A stretch of 64,000 nt of DNA from Elephas maximus indicus (lineage: Eukaryota > Chordata > Mammalia > Proboscidea > Elephantidae). The notes below the pieces were generated by a model, which made no database searches, was not told the DNA's origin, and was given only the letters and a program-made list of their open reading frames with translations. The number at the start of each line of letters is the position of its first letter. The first letter of the stretch is position 1. The stretch is taken from assembly GCF_024166365.1 (NCBI RefSeq), contig NC_064823.1, positions 6,070,924-6,134,923 on the forward strand, written 5' to 3'. The translations under genes were made by a program, and so were the position numbers. Positions 44,460 through 54,642 of this stretch are shown one piece after another.

Positions 44460-45060
44460 TTAATAGAAATACTTAGGTTTTCACTATACCTGGTAAATTT
44501 TCAGCCATTGTCTCTACCACATCTTTATTCTCTCTATTCTCCTTTCTCAAACTCCTCTTAGAAATATATTAGACTTTCCCTATCGCTTGACATCTGATTT
44601 GTGTTTCTTATTTCTTTATCTCCCTTTGTAGCTTCTAGATTGTTTCCTCAGTTCTACATTCTAGTTCATTACTGCTCTATTCCTGTGTATCTAATCAGCA
44701 ATTTAGTCTGTCTGTATAGTGTGTACTTTTCTTATTTCTTTATCTCCCTTTGTAGCTTCTAGATTGTTTCCTCCGTTCTACATTCTAGTTCATTACTACT
44801 CTATTCCTGTGTATCTAATCAGCAATTTAGTCTGTCTGTATAGTGTGTACTTTTCCTTTCTGTATTTTTACTTATAATAAATTTACTTGGTTCTTTTTCT
44901 TCTTCAAATCTCTCTTTTTCATTCAGAGTTGTTTTACATTATAATTTAGCTTTCTCCTTGTAGCATTTTCACAACTATAATCTTAAACTTTAAAATTATA
45001 TTTTCTATTATTTCAACTTCTTAGAGAGCTAATTCTGTCACTTGGTATAGTGCTTCTTAG
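44460..45060 (-). repeat. Old L1M/HAL1-like LINE relic
   Basis: Minus-strand LINE-like order: AATTTTCAGCCATTGTCTCT, CTCTCTATTCTCCTTTCTCA, CATCTGATTTGTGTTTCTTA, CAGAGTTGTTTTACATTATA, TTATTTCAACTTCTTAGAGA. It contains a recent tandem duplication at 44607-44854. Confidence 0.45.
44607..44854. repeat. 124-bp tandem duplication
   Basis: Copy 1 (44607-44730) and copy 2 (44731-44854) start CTTATTTCTTTATCTCCCTT and end GTCTGTATAGTGTGTACTTT. By eye they differ at two positions only (CCTCAG/CCTCCG and CTGCTC/CTACTC), about 98% identical. The duplication is much younger than the surrounding LINE relic. Confidence 0.9.
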
Positions 45061-45275
45061 TGTGGCTCACAAGTTTTCACAGAGGTAATATCTTCAGTGG
45101 ACTCTCCTTTCTTCCTACCAAGTACTATATTGCCCTTGATTGTGAAGTCCATGTAGAGCAGCATTGTGCTTTTTTCTACTAAATAGCTCATGATGACCTC
45201 CTTTAGACAACTTTGTATGTTACTGAGTTTGTCATCATGCAAACACTGCGAATTTAGACCTACTACTCCCATGTG

Positions 45276-45388
45276 GCTGCTAACCAAGAAGGTGGGGAGC
45301 TTGACTTCTGGGAAACTCTATGGGGCAGTTCTACTCTGTCCTACAGGGTTGCTATGAGTCAGAATTGACTCCAGACAATGGGCTCATT
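45276..45388 (+). mobile_element. 5'-truncated AfroSINE with target-site duplication
   Basis: It begins directly at GCTGCTAACCAAGAAGG and ends GACTCCAGACAATGGGCTCA. TACTCCCATGTG is repeated exactly at 45264-45275 and 45389-45400, so the missing head was never inserted. Confidence 0.92.
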
Positions 45389-45400
45389 TACTCCCATGTG

Positions 45401-45549
45401 TGAAGTCCTGATGATGCAGTGGTTTAGAGCTTGACTGCTAACCAAAATCTGGCAGTTTGAATCCACCAGCCGCTTCTTGTAAACCCTATGTGGCAGTTCC
45501 ACTCTGTCCTATATGGTCACTATGAGTCGGAATCGACTAGACAGCATGT
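45401..45549 (+). mobile_element. AfroSINE in tandem with the previous one
   Basis: TGAAGTCCTGATGATGCAGT, GACTGCTAACCAAAATCTGG, GCCGCTTCTTGTAAACCC and GAGTCGGAATCGACTAGAC. It starts at the base after the target duplication of the SINE at 45276. Confidence 0.9.
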
Positions 45550-46747
45550 GTACTGCAAAGTTTTGGTTTTAATTTTTCATAGGAGACTCTTGTACGAGAA
45601 GTCCTGGGTAGAGGCAACTTCTTGTTTTCTAGGGTCAGGTTTTTTTTTTTTTTCCTTTGTTACAGAAGCTACACCTGTTCCACCATTTTAGCAGGGGTTT
45701 CATTTCCAGGGCCATGCCTCCAGTGCTGTTTTAGACCTAAAAACTGCAGGCCTGTGATTCGGGTCCTTATCAGATCAGATAATCCCTGGGCTACTATTTA
45801 GTAGGTTCCTTCTTTGTGGTATATAGAGGTTTCTTTCGTTCTTTAGAGCTGACCTCTTTCTCTTCTCTCTCTCTCTTGCTCATTCTCTCTCTCATATTTT
45901 GTTTGTTTTTTCTCAATTCTGAAGGAGGAGTTTAGGGCAATAATGTTGCTGGAAATCACGTAACACTTGAACTGAATTACATTAATATAACCCCAACTTT
46001 TGTTTCTGTTTCCAACCTCTGCCTTCTCTAATCCACACATTAGAAATGGTAGTTTTTGTTTGTTATTTTTGCTAATCTAATTTGTGTGGCCACATTTGCC
46101 GTGGGGATGAGTATATAGTTCAAAGCACCTACAAAAAGTGTTCCAAACACACAGACTATTCCTTCTTAACTATGAAAATAATCATTAAGAGGGCACTGCA
46201 CTGAACCATATCAGAAGGGAGGATTATTTATAGCTATAACAACTGAGATTCTGCATCAAAGTAATGATTAGCAATTAGTGCCTCTTTAAAGAGTGCACTG
46301 AAATTTTATGGACTTTCGGGCAGATTATTTGGAGTAGCTCATTGGTGATACATAGACACTGTTTATAAATCTTCAGGAAGTGATGTAGGCTTAACTCTTT
46401 GTTATCTATTCTAAAAGAAGGGTAGAGTAACTAAAGCATTTTGGTTTATTATGTATGAAATCAGTTGATCTTTTCTGGCATAAAAGCTCATCAATAATTT
46501 ACTCAATAGGAATTCATTTAAATGAAAATGGATTTGATTCTCCTCCTTAACATAGGCTCTTTCTCTTAGGGTATAGATCTCTTCCAGGTATTTTTTTTAG
46601 TCTCTATGGTACGTGTGCTAAAGGCTCATTCATGACTCATCTATAGGATTGTATAGTTGTAGTAGTAAAAATGTAAAATAATTAAATACTACACACATTA
46701 TATATATATATAACATGCTATCCCATTGTTTTACCTATATAATGTAG
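45550..46747. other. Unassigned unique sequence
   Basis: No exon or repeat was recognised. At 46090-46490 the sequence is non-repetitive with a MEF2-like CTATTTATAG-type site (TATTTATAGCTATAAC) and a homeodomain-like GCAATTAGTG core. A regulatory role is only a guess. Confidence 0.35.
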
Positions 46748-47066
46748 GCATTGGTGGTTCAGTGGGAGAATTCTCCTCTTCTGTGATGGAGACTCAGGTT
46801 CAATTCCCAGCCAATGCACCGCGTGCTCAGCTACCACCCTTCTGTCAGTGGAGGCTTGTATGTTGCTATGATGCTGAACAGGTTTCAGCAGAGCTTCCAG
46901 TGGTGATCTGCTTCCAGAAATCAGCTAACAAAAACTCTATGGATCGCAATGATCTAATGCCTAACCATTCCTGGGGATGGCACAGGACCTGGTAGCGTTT
47001 TGTTTTGTTGTGCGTGGGTTTGCCATGAGTTGTGGTGCCAACTCAACTGCCAGTAACAACAACAAA
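46748..47066 (+). mobile_element. tRNA-Gly-headed afrotherian SINE
   Basis: Head GCATTGGTGGTTCAGTGGGA, B-box GGTTCAATTCCCAGCC, AATGCACCGCGTGCTCAG, body CTGTCAGTGGAGGCTTGTAT and GATGCTGAACAGGTTTCAGC, tail GGGGATGGCACAGGACCTGG to CAGTAACAACAACAAA. The head is the best preserved tRNA-Gly match in the window. Confidence 0.87.
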
Positions 47067-47084
47067 CATAGCATGTACAGTTAC

Positions 47085-47265
47085 AAAGTCTTTCTAGTTT
47101 GCAATTTAATATTTATAACTCCTAAGAGTAAGGCACAGCTATTGGCATAATTTTAAAAATAAAGTCTTGCTGAGGATCACACAGCCGGTAAGTGATACAG
47201 CCAGATTTGACCTGAACCCTTTGCCTCCTGACCCTGTGCACTTGACCACTATGATGTATGTTTCC
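47085..47265 (-). repeat. MIR SINE, inverted
   Basis: AATTTAATATTTATAACTCC, GAGGATCACACAGCCGGTAA, GATACAGCCAGATTTGACCT and CTTGACCACTATGATGTATG follow an inverted MIR. Confidence 0.65.
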
Positions 47266-49074
47266 CAGCTCCAACCAAGCATTCCACTATATGAGTTGAT
47301 TGCAACTGTTCTGTTGAACTAAATGGTTTAGCCTCCAATTTAGATATAGCTCTAGTCATTTTGAGATATTTTTGATGAACAACTTCCTAGTATGATTAAT
47401 TGTATCTCTGTTATAGAATTATTTCGTTAGACTCAATAATCTCCAGAAGCATTTTTAAAAATCTATTTTCCAAGCAATCTCTTTATATAGGAAAATTAGG
47501 TTGGTACTGATTCACCCTTACCTTATGACACCAGAGAAAAATTGATTAGAAAATTTAGAAATTAACCCAGAACGGTAATTAAAAGAGAAAAGAAATGGTT
47601 AATGGTGTTAATGCACATCCCTCTTGGTAATATGCAGATGTTCACAAAGTAATTGAAGAAATAAATTTTATCCCCCAAACTGATGAAATGCACTCACTCC
47701 TAGCTGTTCCCCCTGCTGCAGCTCTTCAAGGCTTTTTATTTATCTGACTGTAGAGGATGAGAAAATCAACCAGTATGACAAACTTCTTCAGTTAAATGGA
47801 AGAAAACATCTTTTCATAAAGGTTCCAGACTCTAGTAACTGAGCTTCATCATAAACTCAAAAATGGAAAAACAAGTTACAGTTGCCATGTCAAATCTTTG
47901 TGTTTAAAATGACCAAGTTCCAATGTTTGAAGACAGGCTGTCATGATCCCATGAACTCAGGTGGCATAAAATATGATTCAGATTCCCTAAGGATGTATTT
48001 TATAATGTGGTATGTGTTAGGTTCTTTCATTTCCCAAAAGGTGATTAGAAGACTAGGGACTAGAAAAATGGTGTGCTTGACAAATCTTCGAGTTTCACAC
48101 CCCTATTACCCCTTTTTACATTTAAACTGATCATTTATTGGCAGCAGATGGGTAATAGGATGAAAGTTTTCAATATGGTGTGGTGGGGATATATATTTCC
48201 AGACACAATATGAGAGAGTACAAAGTGGCATTCTTAATGCGATTAACAAAGAGCCATGGAATCTGCTATCAATCTTCCTTGTTCCTGTCACAGTACTTTC
48301 CAGGACTGTGAAAGAAACTTTACAATGGCTGAATGCATGTAACACATGCAGATGAGGAAATGCCTCAGGCAGTTTAGTAGAATTTAGTAGGAGTCCACTG
48401 TTTGAATTTCTGCTTTCCGAGTCACCACCATCAGTCCAACATTTTCATCTCAGAAACTCTCCTACCTAATGTTGACACGGCAAATCAAGGGTTGGCTGTG
48501 CCATCATGCCATAACCATATTTGCTGCATTTGAAAATCTTATCATAGAACATATATTTCACTGAAATTAGAACTAAATTACAAGATACAATTGTTTGTTT
48601 TAAACTATTTGGAGGAGAGTTTTTTTTTTTTTTCCATTCGGGATAGGAAAATCCCTTCCTCAATTTTTCTAACTGTGGAAAGGAAAAAAGGAAACATATT
48701 TCAATCATGAGAATTATTGTGAAATGACATTCTAATTGGCTCATTATTTTGATAAAAAGTGTGAACAATTCCTGTGAGCTGCTATTTTCAGATTCTTGTT
48801 AATTATAAAAGGCAAGCGCTATGGTATGGGAACACCATTCAAAGTAATATCTAGGCTGAGGGAAGGTTTGTTTGCTTATTTATCTTTTAAGTTATGCCTT
48901 AATAAGAAGCTCCTAGCTTTGCATAGGCCTCAATCTGGTTCCAGTCAGAACCAGAATATTAAAGGTCTGATGTTAAATGTCAAAGATGATGATTGAATGA
49001 TTGGGTTTTCTATAAATTTAAATTATGGACAGTTTTTGTTAGGCTTTTATCAACCCTAAACTAGGGTTCTACTT
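47266..49074. other. Unassigned unique sequence
   Basis: About 1.8 kb of AT-rich DNA with no recognised exon, RNA gene or repeat. The frames at 47882-48345 and 48466-48768 show no domain. Confidence 0.4.
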
Positions 49075-49275
49075 GGAGTCCCTTGGTGGTGCAAATGCAT
49101 AAGCACTTGGCTGATAACTGAAAGGCTGGCGTTTCTAGCCTACCCAGAGGCTCTTGGGAAGAAAGGCCTAGCAATCTACCTCTGAAAAACCAGCCACTGA
49201 AAACCCCAAGGAACACAGTTCTACTCTGACAAACATGGTGTCTCCATGATTAGGAATTGACTTGAAAGCAACCAA
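49075..49275 (+). mobile_element. AfroSINE, GGAGTCCCT subtype
   Basis: A distinct subtype: head GGAGTCCCTTGGTGGTGCAA, CCAGAGGCTCTTGGGAAGAA, AGGCCTAGCAATCTACCTCT, GGAACACAGTTCTACTCTGA, GGAATTGACTTGAAAGCAAC. Relatives are at 50551 and 56266. Confidence 0.85.
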
Positions 49276-49285
49276 AAGAAAAAAA

Positions 49286-49352
49286 AGGAAAAAAACCCCA
49301 AACCTGTTGCCTTCGAGTTGATTTGGGCTCGTAGTGACCAGTAGGGTCCTAT
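49286..49352 (-). mobile_element. AfroSINE 3' end, tail-to-tail with previous SINE
   Basis: An A-rich tail, then AACCTGTTGCCTTCGAGTTG, GGCTCGTAGTGACC and GGGTCCTA. Only about 60 bp of the SINE 3' end survive, inverted relative to the SINE at 49075. Confidence 0.75.
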
Positions 49353-50192
49353 TTAATCCCTTATGGCTTCTATTTCCAATTTAGAGGAGGAAGAAAAAAC
49401 CAGCCTAAGTGGAGGGTCTGGTGTCCCTCTGGAGAGATAGAAAAGGAAAAGAAATTGTTGATACCCAAGATACATATTTAGGTGAAACAGAGAAACTGAA
49501 GGACACCATTTGATTTAACACAATCATCCTTACAGCCTAGGGGAATAGATGACATTTAGAGCGTGTATGGAGGCTCAGACTAAAGATGGGAAAGCTAGAG
49601 TTTGAAAGATAATATTGAAATTGGGCAATCCCAGTGGTATTGGGACTCAGTAGGAAAGAATAAAAAATTTTATTTAGTAGTAATGCAGATGTAAATAAGA
49701 TTTGATAGCTTGGATTTGTAGGTATCCAATCAACATCTTCTAGCTTTCTTTAACAGTGATCAGTAGATCAGGAAGAGCAGTGAGGGATTAACTTATTACA
49801 GTGAGGGATTAAGTTATTACAGAAAGTAAAGACCATGAAAGATTCTGGAGTAGAGCAGAACCGTGGAAGGAGCTCAAGTCCCTGGGTGGTTGATAGACAG
49901 AGGACAAGATGGAACATAGAAACTAGCATGTAAAGATAAAATTCACCTTATGAGAACGTGAGAGATAGCAGACTAATAATTAGAGTTCAAGAGTTCAGAA
50001 AAGGACATTTCTGAAATTATAATGTTATAAATGGAAGAGATTAGGTTAATGATTACGACAAATACGTAGACTGTTTATATCCTAAGTATTGTATCATTAT
50101 CAAGATCCATAGACACTGAGAAATGAATGAACAATAAGGCTAGAATATGAAGCTGCCATATTTAAATAATATTGGATCCTTATTTTTAAGCA
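49353..50192. other. Unassigned sequence, possibly old LINE-derived
   Basis: Purine-rich DNA with a short imperfect tandem repeat (CAGTGAGGGATTAACTTATT / CAGTGAGGGATTAAGTTATT at about 49780-49820). No family can be named. Confidence 0.4.
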
Positions 50193-50366
50193 GAGAGTCA
50201 GTGAAAATGAGGAAGACCCTCAATATGATGGATTGACACAGTGGCAGCAACAATGGGCTCAAGCGTAACCACAGTTGTGAGAATGGTGCAGGACCAGGCA
50301 GTGTTTTATACTGTTATCCACAGAGTTGCTATGAGTCAGAGCCTACTCGACGCAGTTAACAACAAT
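50193..50366 (+). mobile_element. RTE LINE 3' end fragment
   Basis: GAGGAAGACCCTCAATATGA, GGATTGACACAGTGGCAGCA, GGTGCAGGACCAGGCAGTGT and GCAGTTAACAACAATAGC. 5' truncated to about 170 bp. Confidence 0.87.
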
Positions 50367-50382
50367 AGCATATGTATTTACC

Positions 50383-50550
50383 AGAGCCCTGGTGGCTCCG
50401 TGGCTAAGAACTCCGCTGCTAACCAGGAGGTCAGCAGTTCCAATTCACCAGTCACTACTCCTTGGAAACCTATGGGGTAGTTCTATGCTGTCCTATATGG
50501 TTGCTGTAAGTTGGAATCCACTCAAGGGCAGCGCATTTGGTTTGGTTTGC
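50383..50550 (+). mobile_element. AfroSINE
   Basis: Short type: GAGCCCTGGTGGCTCCGTGG, GCTGCTAACCAGGAGGTCAG, CTCCTTGGAAACCTATGGGG, GGAATCCACTCAAGGGCAG, GGTTTGGTTTG. Confidence 0.9.
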
Positions 50551-51000
50551 AGGAGTTCCTAGGTGGTGCAAATGGTTAGGTGCTGGACTACCAGCCAAAA
50601 GTTTCATGGTTCAAACCTAGCCAGAGGCATCTTCTTTGAAGTAAGCCCCTGCGACCTGCTTCCAAAATGCCCGCCGCCACTGCCCCCGCCCCCCCCCCCC
50701 CCGCGTTGCCATAGAGTCAATTCCAACTCATAGCCACTCTACAGGACGGGGTAAAACTGCCTGAGGAGGGTTTCCAAGGCTGTCATCTTTACAGAAGCAA
50801 ATTGCTACATTTTTCTCCCGCAGAACGGCTGGTGGGTTCAAACTGCTGACCTTTTGGTTAGCAGCTGAGAGCTTAACCGCCGAACCACCAGGGCTCTGCC
50901 AAATGTCACGGCCTTGCGAGCCCTATGGAGCAGTTCTACTTTGCATGCACGAGGTCACCATGAGTCAAAATTGCCTTGATAGAGACTGAAAACAACAACG
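50551..51000 (+). mobile_element. AfroSINE GGAGTCCCT subtype, split by another SINE
   Basis: The first half (50551-50670) reads AGGAGTTCCTAGGTGGTGCA, CCAGCCAAAAGTTTCATGG, AGTAAGCCCCTGCGACCTGC. The second half (50898-51000) reads TGTCACGGCCTTGCGAGCCC, GGAGCAGTTCTACTTTGCAT, GAGGTCACCATGAGTCAAAA. The minus-strand SINE at 50671-50896 lies between. CCAAAATG and CCAAATG at the two edges look like its target duplication. Confidence 0.85.
50671..50896 (-). mobile_element. Long-type AfroSINE nested in a SINE, with G-rich tail
   Basis: Inverted: GTTGCCATAGAGTCAATTCC, GGACGGGGTAAAACTGCCTG, CATCTTTACAGAAGCAAATT, GGTGGGTTCAAACTGCTGAC, GAACCACCAGGGCTC. Its 3' end is a C-rich run on the plus strand (50671-50704), so the tail on its own strand is poly-G-like in place of T-rich. 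Confidence 0.88.
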
Positions 51001-52262
51001 TACATATTTACGCAGTTTTAGCCTTATCTCCAGTACGTGCTTGAATATTAATTTCATTCAAAGGATAGTATAAGGGCAAAAAAAAAAAAAAAAAATGTAT
51101 TTTTAGGAGGTTTTCTTCCAACCAAGGCATTAAACCAATAAGAGCTATTCCCTAAAAGAGAAGTCAGCCTTCTCACATTATGAGGTGCATGGCGATTATT
51201 TGCTTTCTTATGTAGAAGAGAGGAGGATTAGAAACTTTTATGATTTTTAATAATAATAATGCTACCCTATCTTTGATTAAGTTGTTTTCATAGTCTGCCC
51301 TTCTCCCTCCCTCCCTACTTCCCTGAAAAAAAACTGTAGGCTCTAATGTTTACTTTTTGTGTTCAATTATGATCATTTGGTAATTCTCTTTCTTTTTGCT
51401 TTTTTTTTCCCCCCCTCTGACACTTTAATTCTGCTGACATCTTTCAACGCATAATGAAAAACAGCTCTGCCTTTTCCTGGTTGTCTCGTTTCTGAGTACT
51501 ATGGCAACGGATGCTAGTTGACTTAGTAAAACTTGAAAATGTCACATTGCTCTCCACTCTTTGGTGAACGCACATTCATGAATACAGCTCGATGCAAAAG
51601 CAATTAAAGGCAGCCTTAAAAAGCACTATAACCAAAGTCACCCTCAGATGATATTCCCCAGGTGTTGTATTCAGAGCAAAACATGGGAAGTTAGTCCTTG
51701 TATTAAAAAGACAAGCCTTTTTGTCTCAGAGAACAAATAGCAATCACTTTTAGACAGCATTTCTTCTAAAAACAATGATTTCTGTAAATAAATCTTAATT
51801 CCAAATCACTGAATTCTCATTGAATGTATTTTCTTTCCTCCAAAACTGCAAGAGTCCATCAAAAACATACAATAAAAAAGAAACAAATTTTTTAACAGAC
51901 ATAAAAATAAAGCACCACTTAAACCTAATTTCATTGACACATAGAAACACATACACCCAGACACACACACTAAATTTAATTTAGCTAATGTCGACAGGAA
52001 GTTGCAATACAAAAACATATTTAAGAATGGTTTGTGGTATAATGACAAATTTCTGCCTGTCAAACAGGAATTGATTCTATTCTTATTTATTAACTACCCC
52101 AAAAATGGTATATATAACTATAATAACAATAGTAATATTGCATATTTATTATTTTTACATTCATATAAAAAAACAGTATATTTGAGTATAGGTTTTCCAT
52201 TGTATATATATTTTCTGATATGGTACTTTTTTTTTTTTCAATGATCCCATCTTAAATAGCAT
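51001..52262. other. Unassigned unique sequence; candidate conserved block at 51420-51710
   Basis: A run of A at 51079-51095 has no element body beside it. The repeat-free block at 51420-51710 contains CTATGGCAACGGATGC (an RFX/X-box half-site-like sequence) and CAATTAAAGGCAG. A regulatory role is inference only. Confidence 0.35.
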
Positions 52263-52263
52263 A

Positions 52264-52605
52264 TTTGTTTTGTTAGCTACCATTCTTTCAGCCCTTGACT
52301 CATGGCAACCCCATGCACATTGAAACGAAATGCTGCCTCACCCTGTACCGTTCCCGTGGTCAGTTGTAGGTTGGACTGTTGTGAGCCACAGGGCTTTCAT
52401 CAACTGATTTTTGGAAGTAGATCGTCAGGCCTTTCTGCCTAGTCCATCTTAGTCTAGTAACCCTGCCAAAATCTGTTCAGCATCGTAACAACATGCACGC
52501 CTCCACTGAGACAGGTGATGGTGTACATGAGATACATCGGCCGAGAATTAAAACAGGACTCACACATGAAAAGTGAGAATTTCACTGCTGATTCACCATT
52601 GCCCC
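52264..52605 (-). mobile_element. tRNA-Gly-headed afrotherian SINE
   Basis: Inverted relative of 10469: tail GTTAGCTACCATTC, GACTCATGGCAACCCCATGC, GGAAGTAGATCGTCAGGCCT, CAGCATCGTAACAACATGC, head GAATTTCACTGCTGATTCAC, CATTGCCCC. Nearly full length. Confidence 0.82.
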
Positions 52606-52688
52606 AGTAAATAACATGTAAGATATGTATTTGTGTGGAGTGTTGTATAACGAAGTCCGTTTATCAGTCATTACTTTATGTCTTCATT

Positions 52689-52860
52689 TCTATTCTAATT
52701 CTCACAGAATCTATGCCATGTCACATGACATATTTGATTATTTACATTTCACAGCTGAGGAAACCAAGATTTGAAAGCTTAACAATTGAAATCATGAAAC
52801 TGTAAAGTGACAAAAATAAAATTTTACCTAAGTCTTCCAACTTTGCATTCAAGGCTCTTT
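52689..52860 (-). repeat. MIR SINE, inverted
   Basis: TCTAATTCTCACAGAATCTA, TTACATTTCACAGCTGAGGA and AACCAAGATTTGAAAGCTTA follow the inverted MIR order. Confidence 0.6.
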
Positions 52861-53545
52861 TCTTGTTATAATATGATTTCCATGTGTGTAACTTAATTCA
52901 GTGGTCAATATTCCCTTGAAAAATTGAAGCTTTCAAATAAAAAATATTCTAATGCAGACAATGATGAAGACAATCAGTGAATATCAGCCATAAAATTGTG
53001 TGACATATTCCCTTGCTGTGCAAAACATAGAAATCTTTGAAGTTAGTGAAAATACCATATCTTAAAGAAGCAGACATAAAGTAATGACAAATATACCCAA
53101 GGCTTGCTCACACTTATTAATTAATCACATTTCATTGGATAGAATTATAAAATATGCAGTAAAGTGTTTTGGGGGGAAGGCTCCATTTCTATGGAAACAA
53201 TCTGAATGTATCAAAGAATACTGCTATTTAAAGCCAGCATTTATTGTGCCAATACTGGGGAGTTAAAAGAAAATTTCCTTCTGGCAATTCCCAGTGGTCC
53301 AAGGAAAGACAAAAGACTTAAAGTGAGCCTAAAACAGAAGCTAGAAACATGGAAATTAGTGCAGTTTTTAAATGCAATCGTTCTCTGCAGGGAAAGGTCA
53401 TAAATGAGGATCATGTAAGTGGAGCTTAAAATAAACAGTTCCAGCTTCCAAAAGGGATGCATCTTGGCATACAGCCACATAGAAAACCTACTGGGAAGCT
53501 CATTAAAAAGAGTGCCAAGACTCACTCAAGATGCAGTAATAATGA
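52861..53545. other. Unassigned unique sequence
   Basis: No exon or repeat was recognised. The frames at 53206-53525 have no domain. Confidence 0.4.
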
Positions 53546-53549
53546 AGGG

Positions 53550-53745
53550 GCTGAGCATGTGAGTTCAAAGCCCAGCTCTGCCAATTTCTACCATGCAAAT
53601 GTAGTAAAATGCCTTAACTTCTTGTGTCCTAGTTTCCCCATCTGTAAGTTGGGAATAATATGTTACCTACATCATGGGGTTGTTGTGGGAGATAATTATG
53701 TTCATAGGGTGAGAGCAAATAGATTGTACACTTGAGTCTCTCAAT
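53550..53745 (+). repeat. MIR SINE
   Basis: GAGTTCAAAGCCCAGCTCTG, CCAATTTCTACC, CCTAGTTTCCCCATCTGTAA, GTTGGGAATAATATGTTACC and TCATGGGGTTGTTGTGGGAG form a well-preserved MIR. The open frame over it is incidental. Confidence 0.8.
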
Positions 53746-53834
53746 ACAAATGTGTACAGGCTCTGTAACACTCTGGGCATAGTCAGCAACAGTGATTGTT
53801 TGAATCTACAGATTGCAAACCTGCAGGTATGGTA

Positions 53835-54175
53835 GGGACGATGGTACCATAGACTGACAGGAGAAGGAATAAATCTGTCTTGGAAGGAGCACAGCCAGAA
53901 AGCTCCTTAGAAGTGAGGCTGTCAAGACTTCATCTCACTTATACATGTTATGAGGAGGAACCAGTCCCTGGAGAAGGACAGCATGCTTGATAAAGTAAAG
54001 GGTCAGCAGAAAAGAGGAAGATCCTCAGCAAGATAGACTGACAGAATGGTTGCAACAATGGGCTCAAACATAGCAATGATTGTGAGGATGTTGTAGGACC
54101 AGGCAGTGTTTCGTTCAGTTGCACATGGGATCACTGCCACTCTGAGTCAGAACCGACTCAACAGTACCTAACAAC
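53835..54175 (+). mobile_element. RTE LINE 3' end (about 340 bp)
   Basis: It includes the end of the RTE ORF (ACCATAGACTGACAGGAGAA, AATAAATCTGTCTTGGAAGG, CTCCTTAGAAGTGAGGCTG, CAGTCCCTGGAGAAGGACAG) and the non-coding 3' end to CAGTACCTAACAAC. A small insertion (CTGCCACT) sits near 54134. Confidence 0.87.
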
Positions 54176-54232
54176 ATGTTGTTTTTACAGTCTTTATAAT
54201 TACAAAAAATAAAATAACATAAAAATTGTTTG

Positions 54233-54390
54233 AAAAACCCACGGCCATTGAGTCAATTCCAACTCAGAGTGACCCTGTAGAACAGATTAGAACAGACCCA
54301 CAGGGTTTCCAAAGAGCGCCTGGTGGATTCGAACTGCCGACGTTTTGGTTAGCAGCCGAACTCTTAACCACTATGCCACCATGGTTTCCA
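54233..54390 (-). mobile_element. AfroSINE
   Basis: Inverted short type: AAACCCACGGCCATTGAGTC, GAGCGCCTGGTGGATTCGAA, GTTAGCAGCCGAACTCTTAA, ACTATGCCACCATGGTTTCC. Confidence 0.92.
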
Positions 54391-54487
54391 AAAGGATTGA
54401 TCAATTAAATATACATGGTATATTCATTTATATTCATGCAATGAAATATTCAGTCATCCTTTAAAATGATGATGTAAATATGTATTT

Positions 54488-54642
54488 GGAGCCCTGGTGG
54501 TGCAGTGGTTAAGAGCTCAGGCTGCTAATCAAAAGGATAGCAGTTTGAATCCACCAGTTGCTCTTTGGAAACCCTATAGGTTAGTTCTACTCTGTCCTAT
54601 AGGTTTGCCATGAGTTGGAATCGGCTCGACCACAAAGTCTTT
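54488..54642 (+). mobile_element. AfroSINE
   Basis: GGAGCCCTGGTGGTGCAGTG, GTTAAGAGCTCAGGCTGC, CTCTTTGGAAACCCTATAGG and GGAATCGGCTCGACCACAAA, then a T-rich tail. It lies about 100 bp from the inverted SINE at 54233, forming a potential hairpin pair. Confidence 0.93.
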
